64,000 nucleotides of DNA. Origin: Arachidicoccus terrestris (lineage in GTDB: Bacteria; Bacteroidota; Bacteroidia; Chitinophagales; Chitinophagaceae). The notes below the pieces were generated by a model. That model had not been told where the DNA came from and did no database searches. It saw only the letters and a list, made by a program, of their open reading frames with translations. Both the position numbers and the translations under genes were made by a program. Numbering within the stretch: the stretch's first letter is position 1; every line of letters starts with the position of its first letter. Location: assembly GCF_020042345.1 (NCBI RefSeq), contig NZ_CP083387.1:4154001-4218000 (forward strand), in the 5' to 3' direction. Of the stretch, positions 17,658 through 27,221 are shown piece by piece.

Positions 17658-20000
17658 TTATTTAATCAATCCCATAGTGGTTTTTAACTTTGTCCAGTAT
17701 CCTGACTCCAATAATGCTTTATTGGAATGCCCGGCGCATTTAAGCTGTGCGTCCAGTACAGCAATGTTGGCCATATTGACAATATTGCGAACAGAGCTTC
17801 CCAACTGTAATACATGTACAGGTTTTTTTAGCCCTAAAAGGATTGGGCCGATCAGTTCTGCACCCCCTACTTCTTTTAGGAGGTTATAGGCGACGTTCCC
17901 TGCTGTCAGGTTCGGGAAGATTAAAGTGTTGACATCTTTATCCACCAGTGAGCTAAATCCATAGTTTTCCTTTAATACCTCTTTATTGAAAGGCAACCAG
18001 GCTTGCATCTCTCCATCTACTACCAGATCCGGATTTTTTTCTTTGACAATTCTGGTAGCCTCTGCAACCAACCTGGCCTCTGCTGAGGGGTTACTGCCAA
18101 AGTTACTATAACTCATCATGGCGATATGTGGTGTGATATTAAAATTACCTATCTCCCTAGCCACCATTAAGGTGATATCCGCCAGCTCTTCGGCCGTCGG
18201 GTTGAAATTAATGGTCGTATCTGCCAGGAACAAAGGTCCTTTCTTTGTCAGCAGCAGATACATACCGGCGATCTTCTTAACACCGTCTTCAACACCAATT
18301 GTCTGTAACGCAGGGCGGATGGCGTCTGCATAATTTTTGGTCAAACCGGAGATCATGGCATCGGCCTCTCCCATTTCTACCATCATACAGCCAAAGTAGT
18401 TTCGGTCCCGCATCAGTTTTTTGCTCTCATAGTTGTTAATACCCTTGCGCTGCCTTTTGGCAAAAAATGCTTCTGCAAATTTCAGGCGTGTAGACTCCAG
18501 CGCCGGATCTCTGGAATCTACGATCGGAAACTCATCGATATTAATGCCATTTTCTTTGGCAATAGTCTCAATCTTGTTTTTTTCACCCAGTAAGATGGGA
18601 TAGCAGATACCATCTTCGTAGGCGATGGAAGCAGACTTAAGGATTTTCTGATTGTCTGCTTCTGCAAAAACAATTCTTTTAGGATTACGGCGCACCTGAC
18701 CACCGATGGCCCGAATCACCTGGTTATCCAGCCCTAGACGTTTATTGAGTTCCACTTTATACCCATCCCAGTCAGTGATCGGGCTTCTGGCAACTCCACT
18801 GGCAATGGCTGCTTTGGCCACGGCGGGAGAAACGGTTGCCAGCAGCCTGGGGTCCAGCGGTTTGGGAATAATATAATCTGGTCCAAAAATAATATTCTTC
18901 TGGGCATAGGCCATGGTAACGATATCCGGCACGGGTGTCTTGGCCAGTTCGGCTAATGCTTTTACGGCAGCCAGCTTCATTTGCTCATTGATCTGTGTAG
19001 CCCGGACATCCAGTGCTCCTCTGAAAATATAGGGAAAGCCGAGTACATTATTGACCTGATTAGGGTAATCGCTCCTGCCGGTGGCCATAATCAGGTCATC
19101 GCGAACGGCTTTTGCTGCTTCATAGGAGATTTCCGGTGTTGGGTTGGCCATAGCAAACACGATAGGCCTGGTGTTCATGGTCGCCACCATCTCGGGCTTC
19201 AAAACGTTGGGGGCACTCAGGCCGATGAACACGTCAGCACCTTTCATGGCATCTGCCAACGTAAGACCAGCATCATCCACCGCAAATTTCGCGCGGATTT
19301 CTCCCAGATCGGTACGTCCTTTATGGAGTACACCGTCAATATCAAAAATGGTAAAGTTTTCGTATTTAGCGCCCAGTGCTACATAGATCTGTACACAGGC
19401 AACAGCAGCGGCACCGGCACCACTGACGACAAACCTGGAATCTGCAATATTTTTTTGCTGAATTTCCAGGGCATTGAGCAGGGCCGCTCCACTGATGATA
19501 GCCGTGCCATGCTGATCATCATGCATCACCGGAATACTGAGCTGTTCTTTTAAGTGCTTTTCAATATAGAAGCATTCAGGAGCTTTGATATCTTCCAGGT
19601 TGATACCGCCAAAAGTGGGCTCCAATGCTTTAACGATCTGGACGAATTTTTCCGGATCAGTTTCATTAATCTCGATGTCAAATACATCAATGTCTGCGAA
19701 GATTTTAAATAAGACGCCTTTTCCCTCCATGACAGGTTTGCCGGCAACGGCTCCGATATTGCCCAGGCCGAGTACAGCGGTCCCATTACTGATAACGGCC
19801 ACCAGGTTCCCCTTTGCCGTATATTTGTAAGCATCTTCCGGATTGCGATGGATTTCCATGCAAGGCTCGGCGACACCGGGACTATAAGCTAATGAAAGGT
19901 CTCTTTGTGTTTTGGCTTCTTTGGTGGGGACTACCTCGATTTTGCCCGGGCGGCCCTTGCTGTGATAAAGAAGGGCGTCCTGTTTCTTAGCATCTGACAT
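17658..20000 (-). CDS. maeB: NADP-dependent malic enzyme fused to a phosphotransacetylase-like domain
   Basis: Converts malate to pyruvate and CO2 with NADP, supplying NADPH. About 780 residues in the MaeB layout: malic enzyme N domain ([35 protein letters not shown]), NAD-binding domain ([12 protein letters not shown]), then from about residue 440 a phosphate acetyl/butyryl-transferase-like domain ([20 protein letters not shown]) that in the family has a regulatory rather than catalytic role. The ATG at 20000 gives [23 protein letters not shown], the standard N-terminus; a farther ATG at 20054 is rejected. It stands alone, with a terminator downstream. A possible promoter (TTTG-N18-TACCTTCG) reads leftwards from 20055 to 20026. 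Confidence 0.96.
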   Translation of the reverse strand: MSDAKKQDALLYHSKGRPGKIEVVPTKEAKTQRDLSLAYSPGVAEPCMEIHRNPEDAYKYTAKGNLVAVISNGTAVLGLGNIGAVAGKPVMEGKGVLFKIFADIDVFDIEINETDPEKFVQIVKALEPTFGGINLEDIKAPECFYIEKHLKEQLSIPVMHDDQHGTAIISGAALLNALEIQQKNIADSRFVVSGAGAAAVACVQIYVALGAKYENFTIFDIDGVLHKGRTDLGEIRAKFAVDDAGLTLADAMKGADVFIGLSAPNVLKPEMVATMNTRPIVFAMANPTPEISYEAAKAVRDDLIMATGRSDYPNQVNNVLGFPYIFRGALDVRATQINEQMKLAAVKALAELAKTPVPDIVTMAYAQKNIIFGPDYIIPKPLDPRLLATVSPAVAKAAIASGVARSPITDWDGYKVELNKRLGLDNQVIRAIGGQVRRNPKRIVFAEADNQKILKSASIAYEDGICYPILLGEKNKIETIAKENGINIDEFPIVDSRDPALESTRLKFAEAFFAKRQRKGINNYESKKLMRDRNYFGCMMVEMGEADAMISGLTKNYADAIRPALQTIGVEDGVKKIAGMYLLLTKKGPLFLADTTINFNPTAEELADITLMVAREIGNFNITPHIAMMSYSNFGSNPSAEARLVAEATRIVKEKNPDLVVDGEMQAWLPFNKEVLKENYGFSSLVDKDVNTLIFPNLTAGNVAYNLLKEVGGAELIGPILLGLKKPVHVLQLGSSVRNIVNMANIAVLDAQLKCAGHSNKALLESGYWTKLKTTMGLIK

Positions 20001-20025
20001 AATTAGATTATATATATTGTAGGGA

Positions 20026-20055
20026 CGAAGGTATAAAAAGCGGTAAATAACCAAA
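20026..20055 (-). promoter_or_regulatory. Candidate promoter for maeB
   Basis: On the minus strand, TTTG (20052-20055), an 18-bp spacer and TACCTTCG (20026-20033) resemble the Bacteroidota -33/-7 pair, with one mismatch in the -7 box. It lies about 26 bp before the preferred maeB start. Confidence 0.35.
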
Positions 20056-20103
20056 AAAAAAGAATGAATTTTAGCGGTTTGTTTCTTTTTGACCTTCAGC
20101 TTT

Positions 20104-21288
20104 TTAGCTCACCGACGCCTGCGTGCCTAACCAAGCCATCATCGCCATGCCGGTTTTAATAGCCGACTCATCTACGTCAAAGTGTGGCGTATGGACATTA
20201 TGGACGATACCGCGGGCTTCATTACGTACGCCTAAACGGTAAAAACAGCCAGGGATCAGCTGTGTATAATGCCCAAAATCCTCCGCTCCCATTCTCAGTT
20301 CTGTTTCCTCTACATTTGCTGCACCGATTAACTCTTCCGCCAGATGCCTACAGTTGTCGGTTAAAGCAGCCTGATTATTGACAGAAGGATACCCTACATC
20401 GATATGAACATCAACAGAAGCGCCCATGGAGGTCACAAGTCCAACAGCCATTTTTTTGATGAGCTCATGCGCTTTATAACGCCAAGTCTCATCCATGGCT
20501 CTGAAGGTGCCTTTTAACGCCACTTCAGCAGGGATGACATTTGTGGTATGCCCCCCCTGAAAGGAACAGATGGATAAAACGGAAGGCGAAAAAGGATCGC
20601 AGTTTCTGCTGATCAGTTTTTGCAGGCTGACGATCAGTTCTGATGCAATAAGAATGGTATCTGCCGTCAGATGTGGTGCGGCCGCATGACCGCCTTCTGA
20701 GCGGATCGTTATATAAATCTCATCGGCGCTGGCCATAACGCGGCCACTTCTGAAGCTTAGCTTTCCAGCGGGCAGCCCCGGATGCACGTGAAGGCCTATA
20801 ATGCCTTGCGGTGCCGGGTGTTCAAGGACGCCTTCTTTAATCAGCAGACTGGCGCCGCCCGGATTGCGTTCCTCTCCTGGCTGGAATATCAATTTGACAG
20901 TTCCCTCCCACTGGTCCCTGGTTTCCCTGAGAATTCTGGCAGCACCTAATAAACAGGTCGTGTGCACGTCATGGCCACATCCGTGCATGACACCTTTATT
21001 TTGAGAAACATAAGAGACTTCATTGGCTTCTGTAATTGGCAACGCATCCATATCGGCTCTTAGCGCGATGACTCGGCTACCAGGGTTCTTCCCTTCTACC
21101 AGCCCTATAACGCCGGTTCCGGCCATTACCTGAAATGGGATATGATAAGTATCGAGTTTTTCCTGAACAAATCTGGATGTCTCAAATTCCTGATAACTTA
21201 ATTCGGGATGGGCATGCAGGTGTCTGCGTATATCTATAAACTCATTGTGATACGTTTCGGCGAGTTCTTCTATCTTTTTTTTCAACAT
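20104..21288 (-). CDS. M20 family amidohydrolase (N-acyl amino acid hydrolase type)
   Basis: Cytosolic metallo-amidohydrolase of 394 residues from the AmaA/HipO-like branch of peptidase family M20, which cleaves N-acyl groups from amino acids. Metal and catalytic motifs are seen: RRHLHAHPELSYQE near residue 25, ALRADMDALPI, GCGHDVHTTCLLGAA with the metal-binding HDVH, GEERNPGG carrying the catalytic acid pair, GLHVHPGLPAG, and HTPHFDVDESAI at the C-terminus. The dimerisation domain sits in the middle (SEGGHAAAPH). It may share a transcript with deoC, whose stop is 22 bp before this start. Substrate specificity is unknown. Confidence 0.92.
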   Translation of the reverse strand: MLKKKIEELAETYHNEFIDIRRHLHAHPELSYQEFETSRFVQEKLDTYHIPFQVMAGTGVIGLVEGKNPGSRVIALRADMDALPITEANEVSYVSQNKGVMHGCGHDVHTTCLLGAARILRETRDQWEGTVKLIFQPGEERNPGGASLLIKEGVLEHPAPQGIIGLHVHPGLPAGKLSFRSGRVMASADEIYITIRSEGGHAAAPHLTADTILIASELIVSLQKLISRNCDPFSPSVLSICSFQGGHTTNVIPAEVALKGTFRAMDETWRYKAHELIKKMAVGLVTSMGASVDVHIDVGYPSVNNQAALTDNCRHLAEELIGAANVEETELRMGAEDFGHYTQLIPGCFYRLGVRNEARGIVHNVHTPHFDVDESAIKTGMAMMAWLGTQASVS

Positions 21289-21310
21289 AGTAAAAGGTTG
21301 AACATTTTAA

Positions 21311-21979
21311 TTAACTTTTTTGCAGATTTTGCGGATGGGTTACGATGGCCACACTTGCACTGCAGCCCAACCGGGTTGCACCTGCATCAACCAGATCTTT
21401 TGCGAACCCGTAATCCCGGATGCCGCCTGAGGCCTTAATGCCCATGCCCCGGGGCAAATTAGCTTTAAATAATTGTACGGCATGAACACTGGCACCTTTT
21501 TCTGCATAGCCGGTGGAGGTTTTAAGGTAGTCGATATCCCCTGCGCCATATAACTGACAGCATTTAATGATCTCATCATCGGTCAGTACACCGCTTTCAA
21601 TAATGATCTTCAGCGTTTTGTTTTCCTTTTTGATAACCGGCATTAAATGATTGAGTTCGTTTGCCAAATAAGTCCAGTCCTGGTTTTTCAGGGCGATCAG
21701 ATTAATAACCAGGTCTAATTCTTCAGCACCGTCAACCATTGCTAAGACAGATTCCGCGATCTTGGCTTCAATAGCGTTATAGCCAAATGGGAAGCCAATG
21801 ACGGTGCTTACTTTGACGGGACAATCCTTTAAAAGGTTACTGGCCATTTTGACAAAGGGCGGTGGAATGCAAACTGCCGCAAAGCTGTACTCTATGGCCT
21901 CCTTACAGCATTTTTCCACATCCGTGACCAGGGTTGTGGGTTTTAAAATTGTATGATCGATTAAATGATTAAGTTCCAT
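21311..21979 (-). CDS. deoC: Deoxyribose-phosphate aldolase
   Basis: Splits 2-deoxyribose 5-phosphate into acetaldehyde and glyceraldehyde 3-phosphate in nucleoside salvage. About 222 residues, the standard length. The Schiff-base lysine lies in DIDYLKTSTGY and the second active-site lysine in GIKASGGIRD, both in the usual TIM-barrel context; VIGFPFGYN is also conserved. ATG 21979 gives MELNHLIDHTILKPTT. The farther ATG at 22009 would overlap the SUI1-like gene and is rejected. It lies in a tight minus-strand run with the SUI1-like gene (16-bp gap). Confidence 0.95.
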   Translation of the reverse strand: MELNHLIDHTILKPTTLVTDVEKCCKEAIEYSFAAVCIPPPFVKMASNLLKDCPVKVSTVIGFPFGYNAIEAKIAESVLAMVDGAEELDLVINLIALKNQDWTYLANELNHLMPVIKKENKTLKIIIESGVLTDDEIIKCCQLYGAGDIDYLKTSTGYAEKGASVHAVQLFKANLPRGMGIKASGGIRDYGFAKDLVDAGATRLGCSASVAIVTHPQNLQKS

Positions 21980-21995
21980 GGAAAACGCTTTATAG

Positions 21996-22343
21996 TTATT
22001 TACCGGCAATTTTTGTTCCTGAAAAACCTTCTTTGATCAGCCATCCCAGCACTTTTTCTCTTTGATCTCCCTGGATAATGATCTCTCTGTCCTTTACAGC
22101 ACCACCGGTACCCAGGAAATTCTTCAGCTTTTTGCCGAGTTCTTTCAGATCTGCTTCATGGCCACTAAATCCCTTAATAACAGTAGCGGCTTTGCCGCCT
22201 CTGTTTTTGGTTTCCAGCCATATGCGCAGTTTCTGTATGTTAGCAGCAGGTGTCTGCGTATCTTCTTCTGGCGCATCCATTTTAAAATCAGGATCTGTAC
22301 TATATACGTATCCGTTTTGGAAATCTCTTTTACTTTTAGCCAT
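21996..22343 (-). CDS. SUI1/YciH-like translation initiation factor
   Basis: Small basic protein of 115 residues. The SUI1 (eIF1-like) fold covers about residues 40-110: LRIWLETKNRGGKAATVIKG, FLGTGGAVKDREIIIQGDQR and a C-terminal GWLIKEGF. In E. coli YciH and relatives, such proteins influence the accuracy of start codon selection in vitro. The N-terminal 35 residues are polar and poorly conserved. It is flanked by deoC and nadC in what looks like one minus-strand unit, though the functions are unrelated. This is a reliable family assignment; its physiological role in Bacteroidota is not settled. Confidence 0.9.
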   Translation of the reverse strand: MAKSKRDFQNGYVYSTDPDFKMDAPEEDTQTPAANIQKLRIWLETKNRGGKAATVIKGFSGHEADLKELGKKLKNFLGTGGAVKDREIIIQGDQREKVLGWLIKEGFSGTKIAGK

Positions 22344-22374
22344 TTGGATTCTTTTCTTTCCGGTTAAGTTAGAA

Positions 22375-23226
22375 CTATTTTTCCATTTCTGCTTTCAGAC
22401 TCAGATCCACACTTTTGGCCTGGTGGATGAGTCCGCCGACGCTGACATAATCTACGCCGGTATCAGCATACTGGCGGACCGTATTAAGATTAATGCCGCC
22501 ACTGGCTTCTGTCTCAAACCGGTGGTCAATTAATGTAAGCGCTTTTGAAAGTTCTGCAGGTGTAAAATTATCCAACATGACCCTGAATACCTTATGCTCT
22601 CCTACTTTAATGACTTTACGAATATCTTCCAGGCTCCGGGTCTCTACTTCAATTTTGAGCGGCAAGCCAGTTGTGACGATATATTGATGGGCCCGGTTGA
22701 TTGCCTGTTCGATGCCTCCGGCGTAATCGATATGATTGTCCTTAAGCATGATCATGTCATAGAGCCCAAAGCGGTGGTTGAGCCCTCCACCTATACGGAC
22801 AGCCTCCTTTTCCAGTACCCTGAAATTAGGTGTCGTTTTACGGGTGTCCAGAATCTTCGTATGATATCCTTCCAGTATATCTGCATACGCTCTGGTCAGC
22901 GTCGCAATCCCACTCATACGCTGCATGCAATTCAGTACCAGCCTTTCACAACTGAGAATCGTATGTACATGCGCGCTGACTTCAAAGGCTATTTCTCCGT
23001 TGACCATCTTTTCTCCGTCTTTCTTATACGGGAAAAATTGACAACTATTTTCCATTTTGCGGAAGATGATCTCTGCCACCTCCATTCCAGCCAGAATACC
23101 GTCTTGTTTAATTTTAAGCAAGGCCTTTCCCTTAGCCTCTTTGGGGATACAGCTCAGTGTGGAATGATCCCCGCTTCCAAGATCTTCTCTTAAAGCTTCT
23201 TCTATCAAATGATCTATATGTAGCAT
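22375..23226 (-). CDS. nadC: Nicotinate-nucleotide pyrophosphorylase (carboxylating)
   Basis: Converts quinolinate and PRPP to nicotinate mononucleotide, CO2 and pyrophosphate in NAD synthesis. 283 residues, the normal length. Visible family signatures: EDLGSGDHST near residue 14, CERLVLNCMQRMSGIAT, DTRKTTPNFRVLEKEAVRIGGG (substrate-binding lysine and arginines), HRFGLYDMIMLKDNH, and EASGGINLNTVRQYADTGVDYVSVG. nadA and nadB are not in the window. It precedes the SUI1-like gene by 31 bp on the same strand. Confidence 0.96.
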   Translation of the reverse strand: MLHIDHLIEEALREDLGSGDHSTLSCIPKEAKGKALLKIKQDGILAGMEVAEIIFRKMENSCQFFPYKKDGEKMVNGEIAFEVSAHVHTILSCERLVLNCMQRMSGIATLTRAYADILEGYHTKILDTRKTTPNFRVLEKEAVRIGGGLNHRFGLYDMIMLKDNHIDYAGGIEQAINRAHQYIVTTGLPLKIEVETRSLEDIRKVIKVGEHKVFRVMLDNFTPAELSKALTLIDHRFETEASGGINLNTVRQYADTGVDYVSVGGLIHQAKSVDLSLKAEMEK

Positions 23227-23263
23227 GTAAAAATTGTATTATTGTTTGTAGAAGTGAATTCGC

Positions 23264-24163
23264 CTAGCCCACCAGCGCAGCAGCACCAAATACGCCTGCG
23301 CTGTCTCCTAAAAGTGGTTTAAGGATAGGAACTTCCACTTTATCATTAAAAATATAGGACGCGAGCCTTTCTCTCCCTTTGGTATAGAGACTATCAATAT
23401 TACCTACACCACCGCCGATTACTATTGCATCGGGATCCAGAATATTAATGACCACCGAAAGCGCTTTGCCAAACTGTTCGTACAGTCGTTCCATGGTAGC
23501 GGCAGCATGGGTGTCATGTTGCTGGTCTTCGGTGATCTGCCTGAGCAGTTTTTTCTTACCCGTCTGTTCAAAATAAAATCTTTCCAGAGAGGGGCCGGCA
23601 ATAACGGTTTCTACACATCCCGTCTTGCCGCAATAACAGGGGCCGCCGGTTAAATCCAGAAAATTATGTCCCCATTCGCCGCCTATGCCGTGTTTGCCTT
23701 CTAGTATCTTGCCGTCAACGACGATGCCTCCGCCCACTCCCGTGCCCATAATAATCCCGAATACCGTTCTGGCACCCGGGGCCTGTTGTTTGACTACTCC
23801 TAAATGGGCTTCTGCCAGGGCGAAACAATTGGCATCGTTGGCCATCTTAACCGGAATTTGCAATTTTGCTTCCAGATCAGCCAGTAAAGGCCTGTCATTG
23901 AGCGCAGTGGAATTACAGTTTTTCATGGTCTGGCTGCCCGGATCCAGGACACCAGGTGTACAGATACCGATTTTTTCGGGCGCCATACCTGAAGCCTTTT
24001 TGAGCAGCGCCAATACCTCCGCGATCCTGTCGATAATATGATCATAACCTTTTTCGCCCTCCGTCGGAATTCTTTGGCGCACGATGGGTGTGGTGTCTTC
24101 CAGGGAAGATAAAATAACGCCTTCTATTTTAGTGCCGCCCAAGTCTATTCCCCAAATCGCCAT
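23264..24163 (-). CDS. ROK family sugar kinase (glucokinase-like)
   Basis: ATP-dependent sugar kinase of 299 residues in the ROK family. The N-terminal phosphate-binding loop is GIDLGGTKIEGV, the ATP/sugar region is IMGTGVGGGIVVDGKI, and the structural zinc motif is WGHNFLDLTGG followed by CYCGKTGCVE. A second glycine loop is AIVIGGGVGN. No HTH domain is present, so it is an enzyme and not a repressor. Glucose or N-acetylmannosamine are common substrates in the family; I cannot decide between them. It starts the minus-strand run that continues into nadC. Confidence 0.9.
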   Translation of the reverse strand: MAIWGIDLGGTKIEGVILSSLEDTTPIVRQRIPTEGEKGYDHIIDRIAEVLALLKKASGMAPEKIGICTPGVLDPGSQTMKNCNSTALNDRPLLADLEAKLQIPVKMANDANCFALAEAHLGVVKQQAPGARTVFGIIMGTGVGGGIVVDGKILEGKHGIGGEWGHNFLDLTGGPCYCGKTGCVETVIAGPSLERFYFEQTGKKKLLRQITEDQQHDTHAAATMERLYEQFGKALSVVINILDPDAIVIGGGVGNIDSLYTKGRERLASYIFNDKVEVPILKPLLGDSAGVFGAAALVG

Positions 24164-24655
24164 ATAATACGGTTTTAGTACTCAAAATTTGCCCAAATAT
24201 AACACCAATTCCTGAAAAGGCACGATGAAGTGACTCACGATAAATAATGGGCAGGTTGTTTTACCTGGCAGGTGTTTTTGGTATAAGCCCCGTTCTATTT
24301 TGCGCCTTTGCCTCAATATTTAAATGTGGGAAAAATGTCTATTTTTCCCAATTATTCTGGGCAGTCTCTACGATACACGTCAGTACTGCATTTCAGAGGT
24401 GTATAAATTGTCTAAACTATGTTCCCTGAAGTTTGGTCAAGGCAGGCTGTTTTACTATTTTGCATTCGTTATCAGTTGTGAATCGGGCGCTGAAAATAAT
24501 CCTGGAAGGTTGGCCATTAAAACAGATTGTTTAACCATGAAGCATTTTGCGAATGATCACGCTTGTTAATTTATAAGACATTTCGAGTGGCTGCGCAGCT
24601 ATTTAGAAATTTTAATTTTAATCTGCCTGGTGCTTGCCGGGTACAAAATACATTT
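24164..24655. other. Gene-free region with a 10-bp palindromic hairpin
   Basis: About 490 bp separate two divergent genes. The only clear structure is a perfect inverted repeat, TGGGAAAAAT-GTCT-ATTTTTCCCA, at 24327-24350. No U-run follows it, so it is not a standard terminator. Short open frames in this stretch have no family features and start at weak codons. I see no RNA gene I can name. Confidence 0.5.
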
Positions 24656-25681
24656 ATGTCAGAAATAAAAGGGGATGGAGTGCCTTATGGCGCACCTGTG
24701 TCCGGTCATGTAAGGTCAGTGATGGCCGACGAGACCTTTTCTAAAGCGCCTATAGACCGGGTGATACAGGATATCCGGGGTGGGGAAAACCCATTTGTTG
24801 ATATCAAGAAAAAGTTCGGATTCAGAAGAGCCTTTTGTACCGCGGACGGTGTGCCGGAGCTCATTGGGCTGCTAAATTCAGTCATCCGCAAAGGTGAGCC
24901 GCTGATCGAACAGCTGTATCCCTTTAGTGTTCATGATATCGGTCAGGCCGACGCTGAGTGCCTGGCTGTTTACGATTTTTATGGGAAAGATCAGCTGGGC
25001 CGGGTCATTGCAGTAGACATGCAGGATGACCCTGTACTCAATATAAAGTTTAGAAGTAATTATTATGCCTGCAGGGCACTTAAAGCACTCTGTTTGTCGC
25101 AATTCGACTATGAGTATGACCAGGTCGGGGTATTGAGCTTTTTGTTTATAGGTGATAGATTGGATATCCGGCCCGGATCGCCGGTGGTCCGTCATTATAT
25201 ACAGGCGGATGAAGTGGATAAGAAGAGCCAAATCGGGGGTATTACCCTTACGACTGTTGAACTGGGTTATTTTGATATACGCTCCGGTGATATTGCGGAA
25301 AAGGACACGTATCTGTATTTGTTAAAACGAATGGGCAGTTTGACAAGCGTGCCCGGCCGGTTTGCAGGTGAGCGATTCCGATCGCTTTTTGACAGAGTAC
25401 GGATTGATCATTTCAAATATGGAGAAGCATTCAGATACCTGGCTCATCTGAAAGCGGAAGAATTAAAGTTTCTGGAAATTACGCACCACGAAATCAAAAC
25501 CGCAAGGTTTGTTAAGGAACTAACCACTAAAAGAACGACTGAGAAGGTTAAGGCTGCCTGCAAGGAAGAATTTGCAAATACATTAATGGCTTATACAAAT
25601 TTTGATATAGAACAGGTTGCTAAGTTAACCGGCCTGCCTGTGGAAAAGGTGTCTGATCTTAAGCAGGAAGGGCAGTTTTGA
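24656..25681 (+). CDS. PD-(D/E)XK nuclease family protein (Rpn/transposase-like)
   Basis: About 341 residues, similar in layout to the Rpn or PDDEXK_2 family, which includes recombination-promoting nucleases related to transposase fragments. The likely start of the fold is NPFVDIKKKFGFRRAF, then GVPELIGLLNSVI. The expected catalytic pattern, Asp followed by (E)xQ, appears as AVYDFYGKDQLGRVIAVDMQ, in which the usual glutamate is aspartate. The C-terminal half is helical with repeated Lys/Glu (KTARFVKELTTKRTTEKVK), typical of the family. ATG 24656 (MSEIKGDG) is chosen over a TTG at 24563. No terminal repeats or target duplication are visible, so it is a lone gene and not an insertion sequence. 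Confidence 0.7.
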   Translation: MSEIKGDGVPYGAPVSGHVRSVMADETFSKAPIDRVIQDIRGGENPFVDIKKKFGFRRAFCTADGVPELIGLLNSVIRKGEPLIEQLYPFSVHDIGQADAECLAVYDFYGKDQLGRVIAVDMQDDPVLNIKFRSNYYACRALKALCLSQFDYEYDQVGVLSFLFIGDRLDIRPGSPVVRHYIQADEVDKKSQIGGITLTTVELGYFDIRSGDIAEKDTYLYLLKRMGSLTSVPGRFAGERFRSLFDRVRIDHFKYGEAFRYLAHLKAEELKFLEITHHEIKTARFVKELTTKRTTEKVKAACKEEFANTLMAYTNFDIEQVAKLTGLPVEKVSDLKQEGQF

Positions 25682-25768
25682 TACTTAATTTTAATAATAA
25701 AGAGCCAATATGTTTTCATCAGCTCCTTTATCAAAGTCAGTAATAAGCCGAACTGAAAAATCTTATTT

Positions 25769-26098
25769 TTAGTCGATTCCGAAAAAGATTTCCCGTTCCA
25801 TTTGAATGTTCAGGTACTCATAAAATTCCACGGGATTGAAGCCGATCCGGATATGCTCAGCTTGAACAAGCTGTTTGGCCTGTTTGAGGAAATCTTCGTT
25901 TTGCCATACAGCAAGGGTGATAACGGTGGCACTGCCATGATTGTCGGTGGTTTGAAAGGCTTCACCTCTCCGATAGCCCGGCAATTTGCTGACAAATAGC
26001 CTGTTGCTGTTCATACGGGCGCTGAATGTTGCGAGCGATTTTTGTGGTACGGTAAACCTGTCCATAAAATAAACGTTGTGTTGTTCTTTGTTGTCCAT
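25769..26098 (-). CDS. Antibiotic biosynthesis monooxygenase-like (ABM) protein
   Basis: Small cytosolic protein of about 109 residues that fits the dimeric alpha-beta barrel ABM fold. The core reads VYFMDRFTVPQKSLATFSARM, then LPGYRRGEAF, then ATVITLAVWQNEDFLKQAKQLV. Family members bind haem or oxidise aromatic substrates without cofactors, but many are uncharacterised. ATG 26098 gives MDNKEQHNVYF; an upstream ATG at 26152 would add 18 basic residues of no clear purpose. The AraC-type regulator upstream on the same strand may control it. Confidence 0.7.
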   Translation of the reverse strand: MDNKEQHNVYFMDRFTVPQKSLATFSARMNSNRLFVSKLPGYRRGEAFQTTDNHGSATVITLAVWQNEDFLKQAKQLVQAEHIRIGFNPVEFYEYLNIQMEREIFFGID

Positions 26099-26231
26099 TG
26101 TAGGTTTTCTGATAATTGTCGCACGGAGGCGCACGGATACACCGGCCGGCAAAATGAATAATGCGATACTAAATATTAATTACGCAAATTTCACAACGTG
26201 TCAGCATATATCATTGTAAAAAATCAGGGAT

Positions 26232-27011
26232 CTACCAATAGCGGGCAGTCTTGAAAAATTCTGTTGGGGCCTGTCCGGTAAAAGTCTTGAAAGTTCTGTT
26301 GAAATGGGGCTGATCATAAAATCCGTTTTCAAAGGCAATGTCTAATATGGCCGGATTTTTTTGATATTGCGAGATGACAGCCTGCATTTTAATGATCTGA
26401 GAGAACTGCTTTGGCGTGGCTCCTGTGGTTTTCCTAAAGCGTTTTTCAAAAGCGTCCTGACTAATATATAGATCTTTGATCAGTTCTTTAATTCTGATAT
26501 GTCCGTTTGCCTGGTCAATTTTGGCAATTGCCTCGGTTACAAGCGGATCCTGCTTTCGGACTATAAGTTTGGATATCAGAAATTGCTCAATTGCCTTGAT
26601 TTGTCTGGAATGATCCGATACAGATTGCAATTGTTCATCCAGGATTGAGAGATCTGTTTGGGCAAAATAAGTATCCAGCGAAGTGCTGTGGTTGTATAAT
26701 TCATGCATCTCTGGCTTGTAAAAGGCGGAGATGCCGGACTGTTTGAAAAGAACAATGATCGTCGTTGTTTTTGGTGCATAGCCGATTAACCTGAAAGCGT
26801 TTCGCATGCCGGAGATAGTCATGGAAGGCAATAACTGATTTTCTGTCCCCTCTATATAAGCTACCTCGCCGCGGATCCTGAATGCCATGGCAAAAGCGGT
26901 ATCAGGCAATACACGATTGATCTGTCCCTCCTGGCTGTTAATGACAAGAATTGATCGGACGAAAGGGATGAGTTCAATGGTAGGGATATATTTTTTTATT
27001 GTCACGGACAA
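26232..27011 (-). CDS. AraC family transcriptional regulator
   Basis: DNA-binding regulator of 259 residues. The C-terminal HTH_18 domain holds both helix-turn-helix units: IRIKELIKDLYISQDAFEKRF and ILDIAFENGFYDQPHFNRTF, followed by KTFTGQAPTEFF, the AraC signature end. The N-terminal ~150 residues form a DUF6597-type sensing domain (YIPTIELIPFVRSILVI, LPDTAFAMAFRIRG). The first codon is TTG at 27009-27011 (MSVTIKKY), with a GTG two codons later as an alternative; no ATG is available. The effector and targets are unknown, and the adjacent monooxygenase-like gene is a plausible target. Confidence 0.88.
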   Translation of the reverse strand: MSVTIKKYIPTIELIPFVRSILVINSQEGQINRVLPDTAFAMAFRIRGEVAYIEGTENQLLPSMTISGMRNAFRLIGYAPKTTTIIVLFKQSGISAFYKPEMHELYNHSTSLDTYFAQTDLSILDEQLQSVSDHSRQIKAIEQFLISKLIVRKQDPLVTEAIAKIDQANGHIRIKELIKDLYISQDAFEKRFRKTTGATPKQFSQIIKMQAVISQYQKNPAILDIAFENGFYDQPHFNRTFKTFTGQAPTEFFKTARYW

Positions 27012-27176
27012 CTATCTGTTTTTAAGAGAATTAAAGAGATAATCCTGCCCCGTTGCAGATTGGATCATGACCGACAGGCTGCTAATATTCAAAATTAATA
27101 CATTTTTTATAAGGAAACCATGTATCGCCTGACTTCTTTGAAGCCCGAGGGGCCTGATTGAAGAAATGCCAAATTC

Positions 27177-27217
27177 TATCTTTGACATCTGCTTGTCGAT
27201 TCCCTGAATTATCTTTG
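27177..27217 (+). promoter_or_regulatory. Two TATCTTTG boxes before the ABC-F gene
   Basis: TATCTTTG occurs at 27177-27184 and again at 27210-27217, both exact TAnnTTTG boxes. The second ends only 4 bp before the ATG at 27222; if it is used, the mRNA would be nearly leaderless. Neither has a good TTTG at the standard 19-20 bp distance. Confidence 0.4.
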
Positions 27218-27221
27218 CGGA

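Noticed and set aside
24247-24569. Two short plus-strand frames before the Rpn-like gene
   Set aside because: No start context, no family features, and they disagree in frame with each other.
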